Source of the DNA: Rhodospirillaceae bacterium Spongia-Bin9
GTDB taxonomy: Bacteria > Pseudomonadota > Alphaproteobacteria > Bin65
Length of the DNA stretch: 64,000 nucleotides
NCBI GenBank assembly: GCA_900197615.1
Contig: FZLR01000001.1
Location: 1-64,000 of the forward strand
Direction of reading: 5' to 3'
The position numbers and the translations under genes were made by a program. The notes beneath the pieces were generated by a model that worked only from the letters and a program-made list of their open reading frames with translations, was not told the origin of the DNA and made no database searches. Of the stretch, positions 44,782-52,994 are shown piece by piece. Position 1 is the first letter of the stretch, and the number at the start of each line of letters is the position of its first letter.

Positions 44782-45545
44782 TTTGCGGTGTACCCCCCGT
44801 CGACATAGAGAATTTGTCCGGTGACATAGCCGGCCGCATCCGAGCACAGGAAGAGCGCGGGACCGACAAGATCGGCAAGCGCGCCGTTGCGGCCGATGCA
44901 GGTCTGCGCGGCATGTTTCGCCGCCAGCGCCGGATCGTCGAACACCGGTTCGGTCAGTTCCGTCGGAAAAAAACCGGGCGCCAGCGCGTTGACCAGAATC
45001 CCGTCGCGCGACCAGGCTTCGGCCATAGCGCGGGTGAGCTGGGCGATCCCGCCCTTGGAGGCGCCGTAGGCGAGCCCGCCCGGAAAGGCGCGCGCGCTCT
45101 GCAGCGACGCGACGTTGACGATGCGGCCCCAGCCGTTCAGCCGCATCGCGGGAATAAGCGCCCGGGCCAGAAAGAACGGCGCCGCAAGATTAAGGTCTAT
45201 CGTCGTGCGCCAGCCCTCGATCGTCACGTCGTCGGCGGACTGCCGGTTATTAAGGCCGGCGGCATTGACGAGGATGTCGGGAGGTCCGAATGGCGCCGAA
45301 ACGCGGGTGGCGATCGCCGCCGCTACCGCAGGCTTGGAGATATCGGCGGGGACGGCTGCCGTCTCGCCGCCGGCTTCGCTGCGCCAGTCCTCCAGAGCGT
45401 CGGCGCGCCGGGCGACGCCGACGACCTTCGCGCCGGCTTCGGCCAGCGCCGTGGCGATCGCCCGGCCGAGGCCCGAGCTGGCGCCGGTCACGCAGGCGAC
45501 CCGGCCGTCTACGCTGAACAGGCCGGCGCGGAAGAACGCGGCCAT
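44778..45545 (-). CDS. SDR-family dehydrogenase of the DHPS locus, 255 aa
   Basis: Classical SDR: TGASSGLGRAI, NAAG, catalytic Ser in NVASLQ and Tyr/Lys in YGASK, ending ILYVDGGYTAK; closest in style to gluconate 5-dehydrogenases. It sits 4 nt after hpsN and overlaps the zinc dehydrogenase by 4 nt, so all three are co-translated. Likely acts on the secondary hydroxyl of DHPS or its keto form to convert the S to the R enantiomer (inference from known Hps clusters). Confidence 0.86.
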   Translation of the reverse strand: MAAFFRAGLFSVDGRVACVTGASSGLGRAIATALAEAGAKVVGVARRADALEDWRSEAGGETAAVPADISKPAVAAAIATRVSAPFGPPDILVNAAGLNNRQSADDVTIEGWRTTIDLNLAAPFFLARALIPAMRLNGWGRIVNVASLQSARAFPGGLAYGASKGGIAQLTRAMAEAWSRDGILVNALAPGFFPTELTEPVFDDPALAAKHAAQTCIGRNGALADLVGPALFLCSDAAGYVTGQILYVDGGYTAK

Positions 45546-45549
45546 GGCG

Positions 45550-46866
45550 TCAGCCCGATGCCGAAAGGTCGAAAGTCTCGTCCGGGAAGTATTTTTCCAG
45601 CCGGATATCGGCGGTACGGGCGTGGCCCTCCATGCCTTCGAGCCGGGAAATCCGCGCGGTCGCCTCGGCGATCGGTTTCGCCCCGTCCCGGGTCGCGCGC
45701 TGCCAGGTGACCAGCTTCATGTATTTGTGGACCGAGAGGCCGCCGGTATAACGCGCCGCGCCGGAGGTCGGCAGGACATGGTTCGGACCGGAAGACTTGT
45801 CGCCGAACGCAACCGTCGTTTCTTCGCCGAGGAACAGCGAGCCATAGCATTGCAGCCGGCCGAGGAACCAGTCGAGGTCGGCGGCCTGGACATGGAGATG
45901 CTCGGGCGCGTAGTCGTCGGCCACCTGGGCCAGGGTCTCGCGGTCCGGCGCGACCATCACCTCGGCCATGTCGCGCCAGGCGTCGGCCGCGCTCTTGCGG
46001 TTGAGATCCGGCAGCGTTTCGATACAGCGCGGCACCAGTTCCAGCACAGCCTCCGCCAGCGGCCTGTGGGTCGTGGCGAGCCAGACCGGCGAATTGTAGC
46101 CGTGCTCGGCCTGGCCGACCAAATCCCAGGCGACGAGATGCGGATCGGCGGTTTTGTCGGCCAGGATCAGGCTGTCGGTCGGCCCGGCGAACATGTCGAT
46201 GCCGACCCGGCCGAACAGAATGCGCTTGGCTTCCGCGACGAACTGGTTGCCAGGGCCGACCAAGATATCGGCCTTAGGCAGGCCGAACAGACCGAAAGCC
46301 ATCGCGGCGATGCCCTGGACCCCGCCGAGCGCCAGGATCGTGTCGGCGCCGCACAGGTCGGCCGTGTAGACGATCGCCGGTGCGACCCCGATGCCGGGCC
46401 GGGGAGGCGAACAGGCGGCAATGTGGCCGCACCCGGCGACCTTCGCCGTGGTCACCGTCATCAGGGCCGATGCGATGTGGCTGTAACGCCCGCCCGGCGC
46501 ATAGCACCCCGCCGCCTGGCACGGGATCGCCTTCTGCCCCGCGATCAGCCCGGGGGAGATTTCGATCTGCATGTCGCGGATCGTTTCTTTCTGGGCCTCG
46601 GCGAAGCGGCGGACATTGTCCCATGCGAAGCGAATATCGTCTTTTAGCTTCTGCGGCACCTGCTCTGCCGCCGCTTCGATCTCGTCGCGGACCAGCACGA
46701 TGTTGCCGTCATAGCGGTCGAACTCGGTGGCATACCGTTTCGCCGCTTCATCTCCGCCAGCCTCGATCCGGTTCAGGATGTCCTGGACCGTTGCACGAAT
46801 ATCGCTTGCGTCGTCTGTAGATCTCCTGGAGGCCTTTTTAAGATACTCGACGGTCATCGGGATCAT
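45550..46866 (-). CDS. hpsN: (R)-DHPS 3-dehydrogenase HpsN (histidinol-dehydrogenase family)
   Basis: 438-aa HisD-family enzyme keeping the zinc/catalytic segments GQAEHG, APEHLHV, GPNHVLPT and EGHART. There are no other his genes here. Its surroundings (TRAP transporter, two dehydrogenases, suyAB across the divergent promoter) match sulfopropanediol 3-dehydrogenase HpsN, which oxidises DHPS in two NAD+-dependent steps to (R)-sulfolactate. ATG 46866 overlaps the DctM stop (ATGA); an ATG three codons later (46857) is equally possible. A true HisD cannot be excluded by sequence alone but is unlikely in this operon. Confidence 0.87.
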   Translation of the reverse strand: MIPMTVEYLKKASRRSTDDASDIRATVQDILNRIEAGGDEAAKRYATEFDRYDGNIVLVRDEIEAAAEQVPQKLKDDIRFAWDNVRRFAEAQKETIRDMQIEISPGLIAGQKAIPCQAAGCYAPGGRYSHIASALMTVTTAKVAGCGHIAACSPPRPGIGVAPAIVYTADLCGADTILALGGVQGIAAMAFGLFGLPKADILVGPGNQFVAEAKRILFGRVGIDMFAGPTDSLILADKTADPHLVAWDLVGQAEHGYNSPVWLATTHRPLAEAVLELVPRCIETLPDLNRKSAADAWRDMAEVMVAPDRETLAQVADDYAPEHLHVQAADLDWFLGRLQCYGSLFLGEETTVAFGDKSSGPNHVLPTSGAARYTGGLSVHKYMKLVTWQRATRDGAKPIAEATARISRLEGMEGHARTADIRLEKYFPDETFDLSASG

Positions 46867-48197
46867 TGTTTTAGGTTATCCGGCAGCATGGCGGTAGAAA
46901 TCTCGGGCAGGTAGGCGATCGCCAATACCACCAGTAGCATAAAGAAGACGAACGGGACGGCGTGCCCTGCGATCTTGAGTATCGATTCGCCTGTCAGCCC
47001 GGAAACAACGAACAGGTTCAGCCCCAGCGGCGGCGTGATGAATCCGACGCCGAGCGCGCTGATCATCATGACGCAGAACTGAATTTCGTTCATGCCGATT
47101 TCCTGGGCAAGCGGCAACAGGATCGGCGCCAGAATGACAATGTTCGGCGTCGTCTCCATCACGCAGCCGGCCGCGATCAGGATGGCGATCATCAACAGGA
47201 TCAGCATGTAGGGATTTTCGGTCAGCGAGGTGACTGCAAAAACGAACCCTTGCGGCACACCGAGCGCGGCCATGGCCTGGGCCAGCGGCAGGGACATCGC
47301 GATAATCGGCAGGATTACGCCGTTGACCTTGGCCGAGCTCACCAGCATTGCGGGAAAGTCCGAAAGCTTCAGTGTGCCGAGGACAAAGCCCAGGAAAATC
47401 GTGATGACGACCGCTGTGGCGCCGGCTTCGGTCGGCGTCAGCCGCCCTGAAAAAATGCCCCAGAAGATGACCCCGGGAACCAGGAATGCGTACCAGCCGC
47501 TCCTCAGCGCCCGCCAGAGATTGGCTGCCCACTCGCGCGCGGTGATCAGGTTTCCGCCTTCGTAGGCGTGGCGGCGATTGACCACGATGTTGGTGACAAG
47601 GATCGAAACCAGGATCAGGAGACCTGGAATCAGCGCGGCCTGGAACAGGGTCGAAGCCGAAATACCCAGGACCAGCCCGATCACGATATAGGCGATCGAG
47701 GGCGGAATCAGGATACCGGTGCAGGCGCCGGCAGCGACCAGCGCGCAGGCATGAGGGCGCGGATAGCCCGCTTCGACGAGCCGCGCGATGGTCATGCGGC
47801 CGACGGCGGCGGCGCCAGCTGCATCGGAGCCCGATATCGCAGAGAACATCCCGCAGACCAGCACCGTGGCCGAGCCGAAACCGCCGCGCGCCCAGCAGGT
47901 CAGCGCCTCCGCAACATTGAGGAACTTTCGGCTGAGCCCCGTACGCACCAGCACGTCGCCGGTCAGGATGAACAGGGGCACGGCGGTCAGTGCGAAATGG
48001 TCGATCCCGTCGAACAGGCTCTCGCCCAGCAGCGAAAGTGGCAGCACGCCGGATACGACCAGCATCGTCACGGCGCCCGCGCCGACAACGGCCCAGACCG
48101 GAACGCCCAGTGCAATCAAGATGACGAACAGCACGACGGGGCCGTAAAATTCCCAGCCGATCGCAACGCCTTCTTGCTTCATTTGGTTCCAGAGCAT
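46863..48197 (-). CDS. TRAP transporter large permease DctM
   Basis: 444-aa DctM-family protein with about twelve membrane segments; motifs SGSDAAGAAAVGRMTI and ACTGILIPPSIAYIVIG are typical. It forms the Na+-driven carrier with the DctQ subunit encoded 10 bp upstream. ATG 48197 with GAGGG 8 nt upstream starts just before WNQMKQEG; longer in-frame extensions would overlap dctQ. Predicted cargo is DHPS, by operon context. Corresponds to an HpsKLM-type component. Confidence 0.9.
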   Translation of the reverse strand: MLWNQMKQEGVAIGWEFYGPVVLFVILIALGVPVWAVVGAGAVTMLVVSGVLPLSLLGESLFDGIDHFALTAVPLFILTGDVLVRTGLSRKFLNVAEALTCWARGGFGSATVLVCGMFSAISGSDAAGAAAVGRMTIARLVEAGYPRPHACALVAAGACTGILIPPSIAYIVIGLVLGISASTLFQAALIPGLLILVSILVTNIVVNRRHAYEGGNLITAREWAANLWRALRSGWYAFLVPGVIFWGIFSGRLTPTEAGATAVVITIFLGFVLGTLKLSDFPAMLVSSAKVNGVILPIIAMSLPLAQAMAALGVPQGFVFAVTSLTENPYMLILLMIAILIAAGCVMETTPNIVILAPILLPLAQEIGMNEIQFCVMMISALGVGFITPPLGLNLFVVSGLTGESILKIAGHAVPFVFFMLLVVLAIAYLPEISTAMLPDNLKQ

Positions 48198-48207
48198 CGC
48201 GCTACCC

Positions 48208-48714
48208 TCAGTCGAAGAGCCGTTCGCCCTCGTAAGCGGAGCGGCCCGCGGCGAGGTTGGCAATGTCGCGCAGAAGCGACTGGATCAGGCGGAAGATCAT
48301 CAGCGAGAAGCCGAGGGGGACGGCGGCCAGGAACCAGACCATCGATATGCGCAGGCCGTGGCTGACCGAACCGAATTTCCACGACACCGTCACGGTCTCG
48401 AAAGACCACCAGACCGCGAGCAGCGCGATGATCATCATGACGATGTCGCCGAATATGTAGAGGCAGGCCTTAACCCGCGGCCCGACATAGTTGAACAGCA
48501 CATCGATGCGGATATGCGCCCGGTCGCGCACTGCGGCGGCGGCGCCGATCCAGGCCAGATAGATGAAGGCGTAGCGCACGATCTCCTCGCCCCAGATCGA
48601 GGAGTAGGCGAACAATTCGCGGCGCACGACCTCGACCGCCATGGTCGCAACGAGCAGGGTGTAAAAGACCAGCAACGCCCAGCGTTCGGCATTTCGGTTC
48701 AGGATTGCGATCAT
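48208..48714 (-). CDS. TRAP transporter small permease DctQ
   Basis: 168 aa with four membrane segments and the DctQ motif RYAFIYLAWIGAAAAVRDRAHIRID. It lies between the DctP and DctM genes. ATG 48714 is preceded by GGGAGGAG. The 105-bp gap back to dctP is the longest inside this operon. Confidence 0.9.
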   Translation of the reverse strand: MIAILNRNAERWALLVFYTLLVATMAVEVVRRELFAYSSIWGEEIVRYAFIYLAWIGAAAAVRDRAHIRIDVLFNYVGPRVKACLYIFGDIVMMIIALLAVWWSFETVTVSWKFGSVSHGLRISMVWFLAAVPLGFSLMIFRLIQSLLRDIANLAAGRSAYEGERLFD

Positions 48715-48819
48715 GCACTCCTCCCTTTCCGGGTCGGAACCGGCCGATCGGGCGGTATCTCCAACTTACGCGGGCAAGTGGCGCCGGGCACGGAACCCGC
48801 CCCCGGCGCCGAGACGCCT

Positions 48820-49974
48820 TCAGGCGTCGTGGACGTAGTACCGGCCCATGGTTCCGGCGGCCTCGACCAGCTTGTCGAAGGCATCCATGGAACCTGCGAG
48901 ACCGGTCTTGAAGCTGTTCCACTCGGAGCGCTGATACCCGCCGGCGTCCTGCCAGGCTTTCAGTTGGGCCTCACTGAGCGAATGGAATTTGACCCCGGAC
49001 TTGCGCAATTCGGCCATGGCGAAATTACGGGCGGCGGGGACCTTGGCGAGATTCTGCTGCGAAGTGATCTCCGCGGCGAACTCGACTCCCGCCTTCACGT
49101 CTGCAGGCAGGGCGTTGAACCATTCGAGGTTGCACGAATAGACTTGGCTGTCCGGCACCGCCTGGGTGAAGGTGATATGGCTGAGAATGTCCTTGAAGCC
49201 GAAGACGTGAAGCGCGCCGACCGCCGGGTCGAGCGCATCCGCAACACCCTGTTTGATAGCCGAAGGGGTTTCGCCCCAGGCCACGGGCGTCGGGTTGGCG
49301 CCGACCATGCGATAGTACTGCTGCAGCATCTTGGAGCCGGGTACCCGGAACTTGACGCCCTTGAGGTCGGCCGGCGAGAGGACCGCACCGGCGCCGCCCT
49401 TGCGGACGGCAACGACCCGCGGATCGATCACAACATAGTAAAGCGGTTTGAAGCCCCTGGCCTCGACCTTGGGGTGGACGGTCTTCTTCCAGTGATCCGA
49501 GTTCACGAGGTTGACGAAGCGCTGGTTGGCGCCGCACAGATAGGGCAGGTTGATGAGGTCGACGACCGGCGCGAAGGGCGCGAAGTTCGACAGCGAATGC
49601 TGTGCCGCCTGGATCGTGCCGCCCTGAACCTTCTGGGCCAGCGCGCCGCCGGCGCCGAGCTGGCCGCCGGCGGCCAGCTTCACGTAAACCTTGCCGTTGG
49701 TGGCGTTCTGGATGTTCTCTTTGAAGTCGAGCTGCATGATCGGATAGCTGCGATCCGCCGTCAGCACATAGGCCGTACCGATCGTCATGATGTGTTTGGC
49801 CGCCCGCTTGCGCTGGGATTCTTCCCTGGCGGTCTGGGCCGAAGCTTCGCTCGATCCGAGCACACCGGCCGCGGCCGCAACCGCGGCTGCGGTAAATCCG
49901 CCCGTACCCACCAGTTTAACGAAATTCCGCCGTTCGACCGAGGCGATTTCGGCTTTGGTCTTTTCGTCTGTCAT
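48820..49974 (-). CDS. TRAP transporter solute-binding protein DctP, Tat-exported
   Basis: 384 aa with a twin-arginine signal (RRNFVKLVGTGG, then a long Ala-rich hydrophobic stretch ending ASAQTA). Mature domain has DctP-type features: NATNGKVYVKLAAGGQLGAGG, SPADLKGVKFRVPGSKMLQQYYRMVGANPTPVAWGE, the segment containing the carboxylate- or sulfonate-binding Arg. Captures the substrate in the periplasm. GGGAAGAG lies 7 nt before the ATG. Adjacent to the small membrane protein gene. Confidence 0.9.
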   Translation of the reverse strand: MTDEKTKAEIASVERRNFVKLVGTGGFTAAAVAAAAGVLGSSEASAQTAREESQRKRAAKHIMTIGTAYVLTADRSYPIMQLDFKENIQNATNGKVYVKLAAGGQLGAGGALAQKVQGGTIQAAQHSLSNFAPFAPVVDLINLPYLCGANQRFVNLVNSDHWKKTVHPKVEARGFKPLYYVVIDPRVVAVRKGGAGAVLSPADLKGVKFRVPGSKMLQQYYRMVGANPTPVAWGETPSAIKQGVADALDPAVGALHVFGFKDILSHITFTQAVPDSQVYSCNLEWFNALPADVKAGVEFAAEITSQQNLAKVPAARNFAMAELRKSGVKFHSLSEAQLKAWQDAGGYQRSEWNSFKTGLAGSMDAFDKLVEAAGTMGRYYVHDA

Positions 49975-50000
49975 CTTGTCTCTTCCCTTGGGATGTTCGT

Positions 50001-50207
50001 CTATTGGGTGTTGCCGCTGCGTGTTTCGGCCGCCTCCAGCATCAGGACGCCGGTCACAAACAGCAGAGCGGCGGCAAAGAGGGTCAGCATCTCCCCCACG
50101 TCGCTGAACGGCGTGCCGAGGCCCGCAGCGCCCAACGCAACGCTGGCGAAGAAAATGAGAAAGCAGATCAGTGCGCCGACGAGCACGATGCGACCTGTAC
50201 GAATCAC
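50001..50207 (-). CDS. Small two-helix membrane protein at the head of the TRAP operon, 68 aa
   Basis: Two hydrophobic segments (about residues 8-28 and 40-60) linked by a short loop, with no recognisable domain. The GTG start at 50207 has an AGGAG site 8 nt upstream, which supports real translation. It is the first gene after the LacI-operator region, 26 bp before dctP. It could be a transporter accessory or assembly peptide; function unknown. Confidence 0.68.
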   Translation of the reverse strand: MIRTGRIVLVGALICFLIFFASVALGAAGLGTPFSDVGEMLTLFAAALLFVTGVLMLEAAETRSGNTQ

Positions 50208-50285
50208 CTGCGCGTCTCCTTACCTCGATAGCCGGCGATCGGACCGCCGTGCTGTAGACCAGTATCGAGGCAGATTGTCGCTAAT

Positions 50286-50318
50286 GCAAGCGCTTTTATT
50301 TTGTTTTGAAGCGCTTTC
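50286..50318. promoter_or_regulatory. Twin LacI-type operators (AAGCGCTT x2, 21 bp apart)
   Basis: Two identical 8-bp palindromes AAGCGCTT lie at 50288-50295 and 50309-50316, with centres exactly 21 bp apart (two helical turns), in the divergent region between the TRAP operon and the lacI-type gene. The central CG step is typical of LacI-family operators. On the minus strand a weak promoter (TTGCAT, 17 bp, GATACT) would overlap the first palindrome; on the plus strand TTGTTT-17-TAGATA spans the second. Control of both divergent operons by the adjacent LacI protein is the obvious inference. Confidence 0.8.
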
Positions 50319-50362
50319 ATTGCTAGATATGCGAAATTCCGGAAATTGAACCCGATCGGAAG

Positions 50363-51376
50363 ATGAGACCTCGACCCACGCTTGAAGATGTCGCTGGCAT
50401 GGCTGGCGTCTCGACCGCAACGGTCTCGCGTGTGCTCAACGAGCCCGAACGGGTAAGCGCGAAGACTCGCAGCCGGGTCGAAGCCGCGGTAGCCCATTTC
50501 GACTACACGCCTCATTTCGGCGGGCGCGCGCTCGCCTCCAACCGAACCAACACCGTAGGTGCGGTGATCCCGACCATGGAGAATGCGATTTTCGCCCGCG
50601 GCCTTCAGGCGCTGCAGGAAGCGCTGGCCGCGGACGGGGTCACGCTGGTCGTCGCGACTTCGAACTACGATCCGGAGCGCGAAGCGGAGCAGATCCGCGT
50701 CCTGCTCGGCCGCGGCGTCGACGGGCTCGTGCTGATCGGGGAAGCGCGGGATCCGGCGCTATACGCGATGCTCGAACGTCGCGGCATGCCGTTCGTCCTC
50801 GTCTGGTCCTGGCGGCCGGACTGTCCGTGGCCCTGCGTCGGCTTCGACAACAGGGCCGCGGCGCGCGCCATGGCCGAACGGGTGCTCGATCTCGGGCACC
50901 GGCACATCGCCATGATTGCCGGGGTCACCCGGGGCAACGACCGGGCCGCGGCCCGGGTCGAAGGCGTGCGCGACGCGCTGGCGGGGCGCGGCCTGCGGCT
51001 GGACGAATCGAACCTGATCGAAACGCCCTATCATCTGGAAGCCGGTGCGCAGGCCGCGCGGCGGCTCCTGGCGGATTCGCCCCGCCCGACGGCGATCGTG
51101 TGCGGCAACGATGTTCTCGCCGCCGGCGCGCTGACAGAGGTCCGCGGTCTCGGTCTGAAAGCGCCGGCCGATGTCTCCGTGACCGGCTTCGACGATATCG
51201 ACCTTGCCCATGCGCTCGATCCGTCGCTCACCACCGTGCATGTGCCCCATCGGCGGATGGGCCAGGCCGCGGCGAAACTACTGCTTCGGCTGCGCGCGCA
51301 GAAAGGCGAAACGACGAATGTCGTCTTCGAGACGGCGCTGGTGGAACGCGGCTCGCTGGCGCCGCCGGGGAAATGA
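50363..51376 (+). CDS. LacI-family transcriptional regulator of the DHPS locus, 337 aa
   Basis: An N-terminal helix-turn-helix (TLEDVAGMAGVSTATVSRVLN, residues 6-26) and hinge, followed by a type I periplasmic-binding-like sensor domain with AVIPTMENAIFARGLQALQE, GFDNRAAARAMAERVLDLGHRHIAMIAG and TGFDDIDLAHALDPSLTTV. Divergent from the TRAP/hpsN operon and upstream of suyA, with twin palindromic operators between. It probably represses both operons until DHPS, sulfolactate or a related sulfonate binds. Known Hps clusters are controlled by other regulator families as far as I recall. Confidence 0.92.
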   Translation: MRPRPTLEDVAGMAGVSTATVSRVLNEPERVSAKTRSRVEAAVAHFDYTPHFGGRALASNRTNTVGAVIPTMENAIFARGLQALQEALAADGVTLVVATSNYDPEREAEQIRVLLGRGVDGLVLIGEARDPALYAMLERRGMPFVLVWSWRPDCPWPCVGFDNRAAARAMAERVLDLGHRHIAMIAGVTRGNDRAAARVEGVRDALAGRGLRLDESNLIETPYHLEAGAQAARRLLADSPRPTAIVCGNDVLAAGALTEVRGLGLKAPADVSVTGFDDIDLAHALDPSLTTVHVPHRRMGQAAAKLLLRLRAQKGETTNVVFETALVERGSLAPPGK

Positions 51377-51509
51377 CGACCGGGAACGACAAAGACGAAC
51401 TACTGTCGAAGGCTGCCGGCAAACGGGACACGGCGCGCCCATGCCAGGCAAACGCCTTTATGGAACGCGCCGGCCGCGAGGCAAAACCATCGGGTACGGA
51501 GAGGTGAAA

Positions 51510-51791
51510 ATGATCGATTTCGTGGTGCATGATGAGGGCGACAGCGTCGGGGTCGTCGTCGTCGAGGGGGTCGAGGCGGGAGCGGAGCTCACCGGCTGGA
51601 TCATGGATCAGAACGAGGACATCGCCTTCCGGTCGGCGAGCGACATCCCCATCGGCCACAAGCTGGCGATCAAGCCGATGAAGACCGGCGATACCGTCAT
51701 CAAATACGGCGTCGACATCGGACGCGTGGTGGCGGACATCGCGGTCGGCGAGCACGCCCACGTTCACAACATCAAAACGAAGCGCTGGTAG
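51510..51791 (+). CDS. suyA: (2R)-sulfolactate sulfo-lyase subunit alpha
   Basis: A 93-aa SAF/UxaA-N-type protein ([38 protein letters not shown]). In SuyAB this small subunit pairs with the larger iron-dependent subunit to cleave (R)-sulfolactate to pyruvate and sulfite. ATG 51510 follows GGAGAGG. It starts 133 bp after the LacI gene and 11 bp before suyB. The same domain occurs in altronate and galactarate dehydratases, but the small-subunit/large-subunit split and the hpsN context favour SuyA. Confidence 0.9.
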   Translation: MIDFVVHDEGDSVGVVVVEGVEAGAELTGWIMDQNEDIAFRSASDIPIGHKLAIKPMKTGDTVIKYGVDIGRVVADIAVGEHAHVHNIKTKRW

Positions 51792-51802
51792 GAGGCGACC
51801 TT

Positions 51803-52978
51803 ATGGCAATGGATCTGGCAAATGCGGCGTTCCGGGGCTACCGGCGCGAGAACGGCCGGGTGGGCGTGCGCAACCATGTGATCGTCCTTCCGGTCGACGA
51901 CCTCTCGAACGCGGCGTCCGAAGCGGTTGCGAACAACATCAAGGGGGCTATGGCGATTCCGCACCCCTATGGCCGGCTCCAGTTCGGAGCGGACCTGGAG
52001 TTGCATTTCCGCACCCTGATCGGCGCCGGCGCCAACCCCAACGTCGCCGCGGTGGTGGTTATCGGCATCGAGGAGGGCTGGACGCAGCGCGTGGCGGAAG
52101 GCATCGCGAAGACCGGCAAGCCCGTTACCGGCTACGGCATCGAGATGCACGGCGACCACGAAACCATCATGCGGGCGTCGAAGACCGCGCGCGAGTATGT
52201 TCAGGCGGCCTCGGAGGCCGTGCGCGAAGAAGCGCCGCTCTCCGACCTTTGGGTGTCCACCAAGTGCGGCGAGTCGGACACCACCTCGGGTTGCGGGTCC
52301 AATCCCACCGTCGGCAATGCATTCGACAAGCTCTACCCCCTCGGCGCCACTATGGTCTTCGGCGAGACGACCGAGATCACGGGCGGCGAACATCTGGTCG
52401 CCGAGCGCTGCCGCACGCCGGAAATCCGCGAGCGGTTCATGTACATGTTCGACCGCTACCAGGATGTCGTGGAACGGCACAAGACAAGCGACCTCTCCGA
52501 ATCCCAGCCCACCAAGGGAAATATCGCGGGCGGGCTCACCACCATCGAGGAGAAGGCGCTCGGCAATATCCAGAAAATCGGACGCGAGTGCATGATCGAT
52601 GGCGTCCTCGACAAGGCGGAAACGCCGGACGGACCGGGACTTTGGTTCATGGACTCCTCTTCGGCTGCGGCCGAGATGGTGACCCTGTGCGCGGCGGCCG
52701 GCTTCGTGGTGCATTTCTTCCCGACGGGCCAGGGCAACATCATCGGTAACCCGATCCTGCCGAACATCAAGATCTGCGCGAACCCGCGCACCGTGCGCAC
52801 GATGAGCGAGCATGTCGACGTCGACGTCTCGGGCCTGCTGCGCAAGGAGATGACCCCGGACGAGGCGGGCGAGGCGCTGCTCGAAATGATGGTTCGCACC
52901 GCCAACGGAAGGCTCACGGCGGCGGAGGCCCTCGGCCACCGCGAATTCGTGCTGACCAGGCTCTACGAGAGCGCCTGA
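51803..52978 (+). CDS. suyB: (2R)-sulfolactate sulfo-lyase subunit beta
   Basis: 391-aa UxaA/GarD C-terminal-type lyase: [20 protein letters not shown] holds Cys residues expected to bind the iron centre; [17 protein letters not shown] and [22 protein letters not shown] follow. Together with SuyA it releases sulfite from (R)-sulfolactate, completing DHPS breakdown to pyruvate. An AGGAGG site lies 7 nt before the ATG. It converges with pgk after 16 bp. No sulfite dehydrogenase or exporter gene is in the window. Confidence 0.92.
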   Translation: MAMDLANAAFRGYRRENGRVGVRNHVIVLPVDDLSNAASEAVANNIKGAMAIPHPYGRLQFGADLELHFRTLIGAGANPNVAAVVVIGIEEGWTQRVAEGIAKTGKPVTGYGIEMHGDHETIMRASKTAREYVQAASEAVREEAPLSDLWVSTKCGESDTTSGCGSNPTVGNAFDKLYPLGATMVFGETTEITGGEHLVAERCRTPEIRERFMYMFDRYQDVVERHKTSDLSESQPTKGNIAGGLTTIEEKALGNIQKIGRECMIDGVLDKAETPDGPGLWFMDSSSAAAEMVTLCAAAGFVVHFFPTGQGNIIGNPILPNIKICANPRTVRTMSEHVDVDVSGLLRKEMTPDEAGEALLEMMVRTANGRLTAAEALGHREFVLTRLYESA

Positions 52979-52994
52979 GTTCGACGGCACCGCG

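Noticed and set aside
45550-46866. Histidinol dehydrogenase HisD
   Set aside because: No histidine-biosynthesis genes nearby; TRAP transporter, extra dehydrogenases and suyAB point to HpsN.
51377-51509. Small gene between the LacI gene and suyA
   Set aside because: The short frames there continue neighbouring frames and lack a ribosome site of their own; suyA starts at 51510 after GGAGAGG.
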